NCBI GenBank assembly: GCA_029204225.1
Contig: CM055101.1
Coordinates: 62,686,171-62,750,170 of the forward strand
DNA length: 64,000 nucleotides
Source of the DNA: Diphasiastrum complanatum
Lineage: Eukaryota; Streptophyta; Lycopodiopsida; Lycopodiales; Lycopodiaceae
Direction: 5' to 3'
Shown here: piece after piece, positions 40,373-51,539 of the stretch
How the letters are laid out: the number at the start of each line of letters is the position of its first letter
How positions within the stretch are numbered: position 1 is the first letter of the stretch
The notes under the pieces: model-generated
The model's database searches: none
What the model was told of the DNA's origin: nothing
The model's input: only the letters and a program-made list of their open reading frames with translations
Made by a program: the position numbers and the translations under genes

Positions 40373-40684
40373 TCATTGAAGCTTCGAGGACTGGGCTTTC
40401 AACTCATTACAATGTCTAATATTTATATAGTTTTTATAATTGATCTCATTTATACAAAATAGAAATTGTCCTTCGAAATCAACAACAATCTTATCTACAA
40501 CAGAATTGAGATCTCCCACTTGTTCAGAAGGAAGACTCATGATAACAAAATTTAGGTTGGTTGGAAGGCTTTGCAACGATTGATGTGCCAACATTATATC
40601 CTTACTAATGGGAGGAGGACCGACTGAATTGTTGAAAGTAGAGTACTTAGGACCGACCATAAATGAGTCTACAAAAGACTCCAA
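40373..40684 (-). CDS. Unrecognised minus-strand open frame
   Basis: 103 codons with varied composition (VGPPPISKDIMLAHQSLQSL, VVDKIVVDFEGQFLFCINEI). No motif that I can assign. It is on the same strand as the methyltransferase remnant 2 kb away and could be a distant part of that locus, separated by a copia fragment; this is inference. Confidence 0.25.
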   Translation of the reverse strand: MESFVDSFMVGPKYSTFNNSVGPPPISKDIMLAHQSLQSLPTNLNFVIMSLPSEQVGDLNSVVDKIVVDFEGQFLFCINEINYKNYINIRHCNELKAQSSKLQ

Positions 40685-41249
40685 GAGTGATTGATTGATT
40701 GATACACCTATCTATTGCAAACTAGTCACCAATTTCTTGATCTAGATTAGCAATCCCACAATCAAGACCAATCAAATACAATGATCAAACATGGAAATCC
40801 AACCACACGTGTGTGGTACGACCTCCAGTATAGCCTGTTATCAGAGAATGAAAGTAATCAAGTTTACTTTACAATGGAAGCCTAAAATCACAAGACAATT
40901 GTGGGACACTCAAGATTGCCAATGTGCTCTGAAATCTTGATCTTGCATCTATGGAATGATGGATTGATAGTACAAGTAGCTCTTCTCCTTGGATGTTAGG
41001 TGTAATCCAGAATGTTTCAGGGAGAATAATTGACATTTTTTGCCCTAATATGTCAATCTTACCTAACCCTAGAGCTATGCCAATTTGATGGTTAGGTTAC
41101 TCAAGTACTTCCACTTCATTGTCTTGTCATATCCACATAATATACTAAAAATCATGAATGTTGAAGATAAGAAATAAGTCACTTCAAGTCTTCTAACACT
41201 ATCTATGAGAAATTCAAAGATAGTAGCATCTCCAGCTTTTCACCCTTGC

Positions 41250-41960
41250 AAGGTGCACACTTGAATGAATAGATTGCATGAACTTTGATGGCTCGGCCTT
41301 TGTCCTTGAGGACCTTCATGGAGCTCTCAGATTTTGAGGTTGATCCTCAAGATCTTCCTCTCTTTGATGCTCCTCCTTTGCCATGTTCACACTCTCAAAA
41401 GCAACATTAGTCTCCAATTAAAAAATGAGAAATAGTCCTTTTCAAATGTCATGTGGGAGCTAGCCCCACTATAAATCCACCATGCTTCTATTGAGTTGTT
41501 TTTTTTTCTTGTTGGTGAGGATGTAGATGCCATCAAGGATGACTCTTCTTCATCCTCTTCTTCTTCATGTGCAAGGTTTTCTTGTTTGCCCTCCTCTTGT
41601 GGATTTTACCTCTGCAAGCATTCGGATGAAAAGTGCCCCTCCTTTCCACAAAAGAAGCACTTAAGCTTGGGCTTATCTATTTTTGCCTTTGCCTATGAGC
41701 TCGTTGGTTGATCATCCTCCTTGGCCTCCCTTGATTGATCCTTCTTTGATCCATTGGTCTTCTTCTTGCCCTTGAATGAGAAATTTGCTCTCTCATCTTG
41801 AAATGATAAGAAACTCATCCTAGCTTTTGCATGGAGCATCCTACACTCTTCAGCCACTAGAACACTGTGAAGCTTATCAATTATCAAGTATCTTGTCTCC
41901 AATAGAAGCTAGTTTTTGTAGTGGGTTTCTTTGTACTCTACCAGCAAAGCACGTAGCCTC
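41250..41960 (-). pseudogene. Copia gag-protease fragment, catalytic Asp lost
   Basis: The minus strand reads the end of Gag (IDKLHSVLVAEECRMLHAKA near 41870), a lysine-rich linker, the zinc knuckle CFFCGKEGHFSSEC (about 41650-41610), an acidic stretch, and the protease start WWIYSGASSHMTFEKDYF near 41490-41440. The active-site Asp of the usual DSGAS motif is Tyr here. The sequence then jumps to an integrase-RT linker (QPQNLRAP, RSSRTKAEPSKF near 41330-41280), so most of pol is deleted. Related in sequence to the gag at 47630. Confidence 0.78.
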
Positions 41961-42504
41961 TTGAATTGAGTGAGTGTCAACTATTCTCCCACATGAACAA
42001 TCTTTTCTTCTTCGCCCGACTCAGCTAAGTTTATAGGTTGTGTCCATGCAGATCCTTCGAAGACTTGTTCTGATGGTTCCTAATTTTGATCAGGTTCTCT
42101 CTGTGCTTGCGGCATCATGATTACCACGTCGTCTAAGGTGTAGTTCTTAAAGGTTTCTGGCATCTCGTGAACTAGTGTTTAACGAGATTCGTTCTTCAGC
42201 ATGTTAATCTTAGCCCGACTTGTAATCTTTGCACTTCCAGTCATCTGTGAAGATAACGCTCTATCTGTTGGTTCCAGCCGGACCAATTTCAAGGAGTCCA
42301 ACACTTTATTTTTTTCTTTTCTATCAACGTAGTTGGATCTTTTTCACGATATAGGAATATGATTTTTGTCAAGTGGAAGAGATCTAGCAGATCTAATCTG
42401 AGATAGTTTTGATTGAAAATCTAGATCCAATCTCATTGTCTGCTTGATTTAATTTGTATAGATGGCTGCCCCTGGAGGTGCTCCTCAGTAAGTCAATTCA
42501 ATCA

Positions 42505-43223
42505 CCCCCTTTGGATCTACCCAAATACAATGGATTAACAGATTGTCATTAATACAAAATCAACTAAATTAGAATCTAAATCTACAGCAGCAACATGTAT
42601 GCCATTCTAAATAGCACATGTGCTCGTAGTGCCGCTACCACTAAATAAATCTAAAACCCAATCAGTTGGTTGAGAAAAATTATCAACTAAATGATTGATT
42701 AATTGTTGTGGCTTTTGGTAGGGACAAGCCACGGAACCCGTCATTGGATTTTTAAGTTTCTTAATACAATTGAATATTGGAACAAGTTTCCAAAACTTGT
42801 CAGCTCGGAGGTGTTGTAGTGAAGCATGGTACACTTGTACCTGGAATGCGCCAAACACAATATGCGATTTTTCGATTGAACACTAAACGTTCGATCATCT
42901 GTATCTGAAATTTTGTTCATCAAAGTGACACTCACACGTTCCAACTTCTGACCCTTGATGATTTCAGATTCATCCAATTTTATTACAATAATGATCTTTC
43001 CATTTACTTGATGTTCATCTAGTTTATAGAATCAAATAATGTATTTTTCAATATCAAGGAAAATATTATTGCAATCGTTGTAATTGAGCTCACCATATTC
43101 TGATTTGTATAATTCAGTTATATGAAGTGGTTGGCCAACTACTTTGAACATTCCATCATTATAAAAATTTCTAGCTAATTTTACCCGATATGGACGTCGA
43201 AGATTAATTTTCTTCACCATCAC
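42505..43223 (-). pseudogene. Bacterial-type DNA/RNA methyltransferase domain, degenerate
   Basis: On the minus strand, near 42720-42600, the frame reads PYQKPQQLINHLVDNFSQPT followed by DWVLDLFSGSGTTSTCAI. This is the helix plus AdoMet-binding motif I (FxGxGTT) of beta-class amino-methyltransferases of prokaryotic type. A TAG replaces an expected Trp, then NGIHVAAVDLDSNLVDFVL gives the acidic residue of motif II. Upstream (43223-42870) is a long conserved-looking segment (RRPYRVKLARNFYNDGMFKV) in another frame, with a stop at 43034 and a frameshift near 42860. I cannot find the catalytic D/N/S-PP-Y/W box. Non-functional copy; the family is probably transposon-borne. Confidence 0.6.
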
Positions 43224-43239
43224 TTGGGAAAAGCTTCTT

Positions 43240-44245
43240 TAACTATTCTAAAAAAAGTAGAATAAGCATTTCTGCTAATTCCAGATACATCACATGCACC
43301 TTGTATCACATTCGCATCCAATATGATTGAACCTTAATCAAAACAGTCTCTACAATTTCATTTTTCATTTTTTTAAACCGAGCATTTTTTATCATTTCCT
43401 TTGCTGACTTTCTTGGTAAAACATGACTTAAACTTTGATCCAATGCATGAACGATCTGTTAAATAGTTCTTTGCCACCAAACATGATCTGCAACAAACAT
43501 TTGAAACTCAAATTATGTTTAATAAATAAATAATCCATGTTATTAAGTGCAAATCAAACTTGAATGACATATACAAATCAAATAAACAGTTTAGATGACA
43601 ACATACTTGAATGCTCAAATTCTTTTTTTCTGATTGCCGCTATATGTAGATAGGTCATCAATATTCTTCATCGGTATTCTCTTTCTTTTCATCTTCATCA
43701 TTGCCTTATTGATAACTTTTAGATCAACAGCAGATTTTAAACTCTCAGATCACAACTTTTCCATGGATTCTAACATTTCTTCGTTTGATCCTCGAAGAGT
43801 GTGACAGTAGCATTCAACTCTGACATAGCATTCTTGAGTGCATTGTTTTCAGCACTAGTGTGTTGCACATAATGAAGCAATTGTTGATTTGCATGTTGCA
43901 ATTGTTGATTAGAAAACTGTAATTGTTGATTCAGACAAGATATGCTATGCATTCCAATATCACGCAATCTTTGACAATATCCAAGTAATCCACTATTTCC
44001 TTCACATACATATATGAGAGATGAGTTACGGACTTAAAATTTGGACACAAATTGGTAGCTGGATCATTAGGATGAATTGATCTATCCACCCACAAATCTA
44101 TATTCATATGATTATTCATTCTCAATTCTCTAACTACTGCTGCAGCATTCTCTACAACTTTCGCATTTTTCTTAATAATTGGAGTGCATTCCATCGGAAG
44201 AGCAACATGCAAATGGAACATTGCCATTGTTAAAGCTACAATCAT
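43240..44245 (-). pseudogene. N-terminal part of methyltransferase-element protein
   Basis: Three coding-like pieces on the minus strand precede the methyltransferase domain. At 44245-43931 there is a frame with RSIHPNDPATNLCPNFKSVT. At 43967-43770, shifted in frame, is a glutamine-rich coiled coil (NQQLQFSNQQLQHANQQLLH). At about 43750-43640 is a basic piece (KMKRKRIPMKNIDDLSTYSG). At about 43400-43250 are SLSHVLPRKSAKEMIKNARF and CDVSGISRNAYSTFFRIVKE; the latter resembles a helix-turn-helix. AT-rich gaps between them may be introns. Frame breaks show decay. Function unknown. Confidence 0.45.
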
Positions 44246-45655
44246 GTAAATGAATCTACCTACAGTAAATCAATATGAATAGATCTAGCATTCCTTACTT
44301 TTGTAATGTTTATGTCGCATTGAAAAATTGTCCCGCCTCATATTTCACTTTTAGCATACAATGATTTTAAAAGTTTTGCCTCTCCCGCTTCAGTTTTTGC
44401 ATTGAGCACACCAAGATTTTCAGTCTTAAAGCTCTAGTCCCGAATTTTGGAACGAGCTTGAAGAGAAGTTATTACATCTCATGCTAGACTAGCTATTGTC
44501 TGAAGTTAACCATACTAGTTAAACGTCGGGCAAGGCCGAAAACTCAAAAAACGACGACCAGAAGTTACCGGTTTGCATTCTCTCTCTCTATGTAATCTCT
44601 CTCTATAGTGAAATTTCTCAAAGGGCCCATTTTGAGCCCATATTTTTCCTAATGATTAGTTATTGTCCCACTGGTCTTGATGGCCAGTGGGAAGTGGTGG
44701 ACGATGCAGTCGGCGTGACCGGTTGTCTAGTTCTTTTGGGGGAGCGCACTTTTGAGGGTGCACCCACCTCTAGGTCTAGCGACAGCCGTAGCTCCAACGG
44801 TGGCTACGGAGGTGTCACCTCTGGCATTTGTCTCATGAGAGGGTTGCACCCTTCTGCTTTTCAAGCAGTCTACAAGTAGTCGATGCATGAGGACGTGACG
44901 GTTGGCTCGCCTATCCCTATTGGCGAGTCTAGCACATGTCCATATGAGATTCATGCTGATGGATCTTTGCATATGGCAATAATAATAAAAATCTAGTCAT
45001 GAGGCGAGCTCGTGAATTGACCAATACATTAACAATCCTCTCAATGAAGTCACCAAAGACAATCGCAAAGTCTTGCAACCAGTCCGTTACGAAGTTGAAG
45101 TAAACCGACCGCAATTGCAATCGCAACGCACCGCAAGGGTTAATGTTACAGTTATAAGCAAAGACCAATGAAATACAACGAAAGCAAACTGAAGGCAATC
45201 GCCAAGCTGGAGCTCGTGGTCACCTACGAAGCAAACCGAAGACAGTCCATGAAGGCTGACCAAAGGCCACCGCAAAGTCAACGAATATGGTTCACAACGG
45301 TTCTCTCCTCTCAAAGAGATGAACCGCCTGAGCACCGCAGAAGCCCCTGCTACGATCTATCTGCGACTTTTCCCTTGTGTATAATCTTGAATGCCTTTAT
45401 GCTCGTTCATTGTTTATATGTATTCAACTGTCATTAATATTTTTCGCACATATGGTCGTTGGCTAAATGATCATAAAAGTAGTACTAGATAGGCGATGTC
45501 CATCTAGGACTTGGAAGAGGATAGATTTTTGCTAGTTGTAGTAGCCTGTGGCTGAGAGCTAAACTCTATCTAAGCTTAATCATAGGAATCAGATCAGAGA
45601 GCGCATTATCAGACCTAGGAGGTGACAGAATGCCTCACTAAGCATCATCTCATGC
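44246..45655. other. Unassigned region upstream of a copia primer site
   Basis: A GC-richer part (44650-45350) has moderate frames on both strands but none I recognise. It may contain the 5' LTR of the copia whose primer-binding site is at 45668, since the sequence just before it ends CCAACA, but no second LTR copy is in the window to define it. Confidence 0.35.
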
Positions 45656-45667
45656 AGATTCCAACAA

Positions 45668-45680
45668 TGGTATCAGAGAG
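45668..45680 (+). other. Copia primer-binding site, with a degenerate second copy
   Basis: TGGTATCAGAGAG follows AGATTCCAACA, a typical copia LTR end. The same arrangement recurs 52 bp on: AGATTCCAACA at 45708 and TAGTATCAGAG at 45720, with one changed base. Confidence 0.7.
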
Positions 45681-45849
45681 GGAGGTTGAAAAGCGTCTCG
45701 TTTGTGTAGATTCCAACACTAGTATCAGAGTCTGCTCGATCAGAATATCAGAGTTGGAAGGTTTTAAGAGCCTGAAGTTTTTCATTCAAGAGCCTGATTC
45801 AAGCTGAAATGTTACAAGCAACAATGGTGTCTATAAGCAACGTTCAATC

Positions 45850-46143
45850 AAAGATTTGCAAATACTTCAGGCAGATCTTTCAAACTACCTAGCCTGGAAG
45901 GTGAAGACTTTGCTTATCCTAAGAGGAGAAGCACTTTGGCCTTGGGTGGACGAGACTGAAGAAAATCCAGTAAATATGGGGCATGAGCTTTGCGAATGGA
46001 ACAAGAAAAATCATAGGGCACTAGCTGTTCTCTTCTCTTCCATCAAAGGCAACATCATATTCGATCTCTCATCAATAGCAAATGCACGAGAACTATGGGA
46101 TGCATTTGTTAAAATATCACTTCCAACTTGTTGTATCTTGTAG
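45850..46143 (+). pseudogene. Copia gag N-terminal fragment
   Basis: About 95 codons of a divergent copia Gag: LQADLSNYLAWKVKTLLILR, GEALWPWVDETEENP, LCEWNKKNHRALAVLFSSIK, IANARELWDAFVKI. It follows the primer site at 45668 by about 180 bp, the normal spacing. The frame is cut at about 46130, where the LTR of another copia begins. Confidence 0.75.
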
Positions 46144-46958
46144 ATCTCAAGTCATTTGAGCTTGATAGGATCTCACACATGTGGAGTCTGTTCCCACGTG
46201 TGAAAGAATGTGCATAAGTCATTTTTATTAAGTTAGATTGGTTTAAGCTTGATCTACACTAATGTGAAATTGACCTTTGAGTAGAATCTTGAAAATGGTC
46301 AAATTGGTCAAACTTTTTGTAAATAGATTGGACTTCCATGTGAGTGAGTTATTACTCACACATGTCAAGATACCATTCACACGTGTGGATAAGCTTCTAG
46401 AAGATAAGATAGGAAGATTACACTAGATCCTATTTTATAGGGAATATTCCTATAAATGTGGAAGACTAGCTTTTTGTTCTATAGCCAAAGAGAATAGTCA
46501 ACTTTGGGAAATGAGCACATATGGCTCCCATTGGTGGATCTGGATGACTAGGCACTCTTCACACGTGTGAAGGCCTGCTGGACAGTACACAGCTCGTGGA
46601 TGTACTTGATCTATAAAGAGATCAACCAAATCAATAACAAGTTGATGTGACATTGGTAGATTCTAGTTTTGTTGAGATTTCCACATTTGTCTTGAGTTTT
46701 GATGAATGAAAGGCATTTGTAAGTTCATGTACTTTACTCTCTATAAACAGGCCGTACAGGTACTGTCCTCCACACGTGTGAGGCCGCCCATCCATGTGTT
46801 TGATCATTTGATCCATTGCTCTTGCTTGAATCATAGTGTAAAGCATCTAGATCAAGATCTAACATCTAGAACTTGATAGATCTTTTGATTAAGCAATCAA
46901 TAACTCTTAATGATTGATAGTACAATCAATATTTGTCCTTTTTCTCTGAAAATTGACA
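46130..46958 (+). repeat. Copia LTR (5' LTR, left boundary uncertain)
   Basis: Ends AAATTGACA at 46958 directly before TGGTATAAGAGCC, a primer-binding site with one change. It interrupts the preceding gag, which places the left end between about 46110 and 46145. It contains four CACGTG palindromes (46195, 46380, 46562, 46773), three of them in full CACACGTGTG form. Confidence 0.65.
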
Positions 46959-46971
46959 TGGTATAAGAGCC
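46959..46971 (+). other. Primer-binding site (one mismatch)
   Basis: TGGTATAAGAGCC differs from TGGTATCAGAGCC at one base and touches the LTR end. Confidence 0.75.
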
Positions 46972-47548
46972 AAGTCTAAGAGTGATCTAAATGATTAATA
47001 GTACTTGAGAAATCATTGACAATTTGTTGTTTTTGAGTTCTAATTTAGAGGGCGAGTTCAAAGAGAGAAGTAACATCATTGTTTTTGGTCAAGATTGATT
47101 TGTGGGCTGCTGAAGTACTTTCCACACGTGTGAAACTGTACAGCAACCTTCAAATTAACTTCCATAAGTGTTTTTGATCCAAAAAAGTGCATACTAGTCC
47201 AAAATTTAAGGTTTTTAGTGCATTGTCTAGATCTAGGTTCAATCTATTGAATGCTAATGATCAAATCGTGATTTGAGTCATTGAAGCAATTCATTTTGAA
47301 GCATTAGATCAGACCTTTAAGGCTGATTTGTTCAGATCTTAAGTGTGTGTGGAATATCAAACCAATTTGAACTAGAATCAATTTCTTTGAGGAATGAATT
47401 GCTAGGATATTTGTAGTTCATCTATTATACCATCATCCAAGTTGAACTAGGATTGATTGGGCCAAGATTAAAAGCTTCTTGAAAGCTAGAAATCTATCTA
47501 GATCACACCTTATCAAGAGAACTTTGTGTATCTCATAGGCTTCCATTC

Positions 47549-48547
47549 AGAATGACATCCATGGGTGGATATATGTTAGAATCTAGTGAGAAACTAACTT
47601 CCACAAACTATTCCATTTAGAAAGTAGGAATGGAATCACTACTAGTGGTTCATGATCTCTTTGATATTGTCTTAGGAGTTGAGGAAGAGCCTCAAGCTCC
47701 CCAAGAACAACTAAAGTACAAGAAGAGGGTTAGATTAGCCCTACATTGCTTGACGTTAAATGTAAGCAATGACCTCTTGAAGGAGGTGGCTTCTTGTACC
47801 ACATCAAAAGAGGCTTGGAATTTACTAAAGAGCATTTATGAATCCAATAACACTTCAAGAGTGCTTATGCTAAGAAACTTGATCTTGCAAAGCATGAGGG
47901 GAAGTGGAGAAAATGGACAAGAGTATGTCCTAAGGATAAAATCCTTGAACAAAGAATTGGGATCTATAGGAGAGAAGATCCAAGATAATGAACTAGTACA
48001 AGTAATCTTGAATGGACTAGGAGATGAGTTCTCTAATCTAGTTCAATCTTTTGATATTCAAGACCAACTTCCATCAATTGAAAAATTGCATAATGTTCTT
48101 GTGGCCGAGGAGATTAGGATTCTACACCTCAAAACAAAAATGGGGTCAATATCACTACATAATGGTGATGAGAAAGCAAACTTCACATCTAAAGGCAAGA
48201 AGAAGTCTCTTCCTTTTAAGAAGATCCAAGGCAAGGAGGCTGAGGCAAAGGATGGAGCATCTACCTCCAAAGGGAAGCAAAAGAAGAAAGCAAAGTTGAA
48301 GTGTTTCTTTTGTGGGAAGAAAGGACACTTTGCTTCCGAATGCTATAAGAAGAAGAATGCACAAGGGAATGAAGATCAAGGCAATCTTGCACAAGGGGAG
48401 GAGGAAGAGGTTGGCTTCAACACATCCTTGATGGTAGCACCTATTCAACATCACATAAAGCATACCCACATTTATGATGTTGAGAAAGGTCAGATCTCAG
48501 TCAGCCACGATGTAGTCTTCCTTGAAGACAAATTCTATGATTTCAAG
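47549..48547 (+). pseudogene. Copia gag fused to the integrase tail
   Basis: From an ATG at 47549 the frame has one TAG at about 47618, where tryptophan is expected (STNYSI*KVGME), then 306 open codons. It shows the UBN2-type Gag core (SKEAWNLLKSIYESNNTSRV, YVLRIKSLNKELGSIGEKIQ), a lysine-rich region, and a CCHC zinc knuckle CFFCGKKGHFASEC near 48302. The last 30 codons (YDVEKGQISVSHDVVFLEDK) are the C-terminal end of copia integrase, so protease and most of integrase were deleted in frame. Gag would package element RNA. It is the longest open retroelement Gag here, following the primer site by about 580 bp. Confidence 0.82.
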
Positions 48548-49245
48548 TAGAAGCAGCAAATGTAGGAGTTTGTTCCAACAACTCCATTTACCATCGATAG
48601 GTCTGGACCTATGACTGTTCAACCACGAAATCATTCATACATAGACAGAGATCTAATGACCAAACTTGTTCTTCATTTTATCTGACTCCTTAGAGCTAGA
48701 AATCAAAGACACAGAAAGTATTCTGAACTATAACAATTGATTTGTTTCTATAAGTAGGATCACACGCTTATCAATGCAATTGTCTTGTGATCTGATAGTT
48801 GTAATTACAACATTGAATATTCAGAATCGCTATTGTTCTATCTCATTGTATTCGTGTTGAATGTTTATTAACTCTCACTCTTCTTTCGTTACTATCACAA
48901 GTACTTTATAAATGAAGAAATGTATGGCTGTCATTGACGCCTAATTGTTTCACTTTTCTTTACGTTCAGAATATCAGAATTAGAAAATTTCATGGTGCCC
49001 AATCTTTGTAGCAATCTCACTTTATGGTTGTCTACGACACCTATGTTGATAACTCATTATCAACACATATAAAAAATGCTCTATCATTCCATTCTCTAAG
49101 TAATCTAGATTCTTATATAATTAGTTCTTATTGTCTCATGTTTCATCATATTCTTCCTTTGTTGGTGATGGGATAACGACCTTCATTTCCGCTGCGGCCT
49201 GATCGTTCATTCTAAATCCACACCAACAAAGACAACATAAAGGGG
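48548..49245. other. Unassigned region with an 11-bp inverted repeat
   Basis: AT-rich, LTR-like sequence without a proven boundary. CTTTGTTGGTG at 49157-49167 and CACCAACAAAG at 49221-49231 form perfect inverted arms around 53 bp. Confidence 0.5.
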
Positions 49246-49512
49246 AAGACTAAGATTGATGATTTTCTTTCATTAAGTAGGATTCAACCAAAGTCTGATT
49301 GTTTCACAATGCAAAAGACCACCAACACAATGCCAAATCCTGATATATCAGTTCTTAAAAGGCCAAATCCAGGGAATTCTAGCCCAAAAAGACCAATTAT
49401 ACAACTAGAACTAGCACCTATAACGTCTATGCCTTGTCCTTAATTGGTAAGATTGATTGCTGAGGAAAGTCTTCAAGTTCAAGCATACTATGAATACCTA
49501 GATAGACAAAGC
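49246..49512 (+). pseudogene. Unknown coding fragment, left of copia F
   Basis: One plus frame stays open except for a single stop: KTKIDDFLSLSRIQPKSDCF, SVLKRPNPGNSSPKRPIIQL, then RLIAEESLQVQAYYEYLDRQ up to the LTR. On the far side of copia F (54257) the frame appears to resume. The serine/proline/lysine-rich text is like a transposon or regulatory protein linker, but I do not recognise a family. Confidence 0.35.
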
Positions 49513-50580
49513 CGTTGGAAATTGAGTTCACGGTTTTCTCCTTGGTGATACTATTTCTATTTTAAAAATTTTCTTGCACATTTTGTATTAATGATCTAGG
49601 GTCAGATGCAACCTACTTTGAAAAAATGCACTGTTTGTTGGCTTTTTCGCATCTTTTCAAAATGCAAAAAATGCGAAATGTGACTATTTCAACATAAGGA
49701 GAAAATGTGAAAAATGCAAAATGTGACTATTTCGACATCAGAGTCATCTCCTTTTCATTTTTCCGAAATGTGAGAAATGCGAAGTGTTTCTACTTCGACG
49801 AGCAACGTCTCCATCTACTTCCAAAAATATGTGAACTATGCTACAAACTCATCCACATCAATGACTTCGAGTTGTTTGACCTAAGTACACATTGTACAGC
49901 TGTCATTGTAGTTCAAATACTTCTTGAGTACAACAAATTACATAGTTGAAAGTTAAACATTTATTGTGATTAATTACAAGAATGCAGTGTATAAATACAT
50001 CTTCATCACGCACTCTTCATGATGCTCTACCAACAAGGCGATAGATATCAAACATCCAAGTTATGCCTCCATTTTGGTTGTAACATTTCAGTGTTGTTCA
50101 AGATTTCAGTCTAATATAGAAGCAACATGCTCTTTCATCTTTGTTTAATGTAGATGTATGCATGTTGTGATTTGAATACATTTTCTACTGCTTATTCACG
50201 CTGGTTCACTCACTCTAATCAGATCACAAACGTCTACGACTCCTTAGAATATGATCAAACGACGACTATCTTTGACACCTGAGGAACAACATTATCATAC
50301 TCTGCACCATCACTCTAAAATTTTGAACTGAACTTATTAGTGAAACTAATCAACAATAATACCACACCTTATGTAATCTCTTTGACGGGGACTGTACTCA
50401 TATTTATTTGAGTATGAATTATTTTTAAAATCTTGTTGGTGAGAATGCTTGAGCTATGTGATTATGTCTCTGCATTTACATTCTTTTAGACTATTCTTGC
50501 TTATAGCAGCCCATAATAATGGGAGAGTTGTTCCACACTATTTTCTTCTCTCTTCCTCCGTTCGCATCCCACCTCCAACA
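49513..50580 (+). repeat. Copia F 5' LTR
   Basis: Matches the 3' LTR from GTTGGAAATTGAGTTC to CCTCCAACA. A deletion after AACCTACTTTG removes about 360 bp. It holds repeated GAAAAATGCRAAATGTGACT units near 49670-49740, present in both LTRs. Confidence 0.88.
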
Positions 50581-50583
50581 TAT

Positions 50584-50595
50584 TGGTATCAAAGC
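50584..50595 (+). other. Copia F primer-binding site
   Basis: TGGTATCAAAGC, three bases after the LTR end, same type as in copia D. Confidence 0.88.
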
Positions 50596-50640
50596 TTATC
50601 TCAATAAATCGAGAGATTGTTCTAGTTTATTACTATCAGT

Positions 50641-51430
50641 ATGTCTCTTACTGGTAACTCTTCACCTTCTTTATCCAATGAAGCTACAATCATTGATAAG
50701 TTCAACGGATCCAACTTCTATATTTGGGAGTTGAAACTCTGGATGATGTTGATAGATAGAGATCTTTGGGATGTTGTAGATGGGTCTGTGACCTGAAACC
50801 AGAAAACGTTGATCATCAATCAACTAAGGCATGGAAGATCAAAGATCAGAAGGCCCTAGCATCGATCACGCTGAATCTGGCCGACTCCCAAATGTCCCAC
50901 ATTCCCACATGCAAGTCCTCTAAGGAAGCATTAGATTTGACTCAAGATGTGACCACTAGGCTACACCTTAGAAGGAAGTTCTTTACTCCTAAAATGTCCG
51001 ATTCTCATCCATCACTTCTCACATTAACAGCTTCAAATCTTTAATGGATTAGTTGTCAGCTGTAGGATGGTGCTATTCAAGATGATGATGCTGTTATGAC
51101 CTTGCTAACTTCTTTACCAAAGTCCTATGAACACTTTGTTGTGATGATCTCCACTCAACCTGACTTGACTCTTCAAAAGGTCATCGGTCATCTTCTTCAA
51201 GAAGAAATGCGGAGAAAGACCAGTGATTTGTCCATCAAAGACAAGTCCCTAGCCCTATACATCAAGAAGAAAGACAACTTCAAGGGCAAGAATCAAGTGT
51301 AGTAGAAGCCTCATACTCAATCAGAGAGCAATGGATCACGCAAGAAGCTCTTTTGTAGATATTGTAAGACGGTGAACCATGACATCAAAGAATGTCGTAT
51401 CTGCATCTACAACGAGGCAAAAAAACAACA
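50641..51430 (+). pseudogene. Copia F gag (frameshifted)
   Basis: Starts at the ATG at 50641 with IDKFNGSNFYIWELKLWMML, the Gag N-terminal block. Frame shifts near 50790 and 51043 lead to LTSLPKSYEHFVVMISTQPD and then the zinc knuckle CRYCKTVNHDIKEC at about 51355-51395. It is non-functional; the frame passes directly into RT/RNase H remnants after about 51500. Confidence 0.8.
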
Positions 51431-51539
51431 ACAATAACAGCCAAATTCTATCAATCCGACAAAATTCAAGGAGCACACCTTTGATGAAGACAAACCATCA
51501 AAACTGTTAATGGCTTATAGCTTATCATTTACTAATCGG

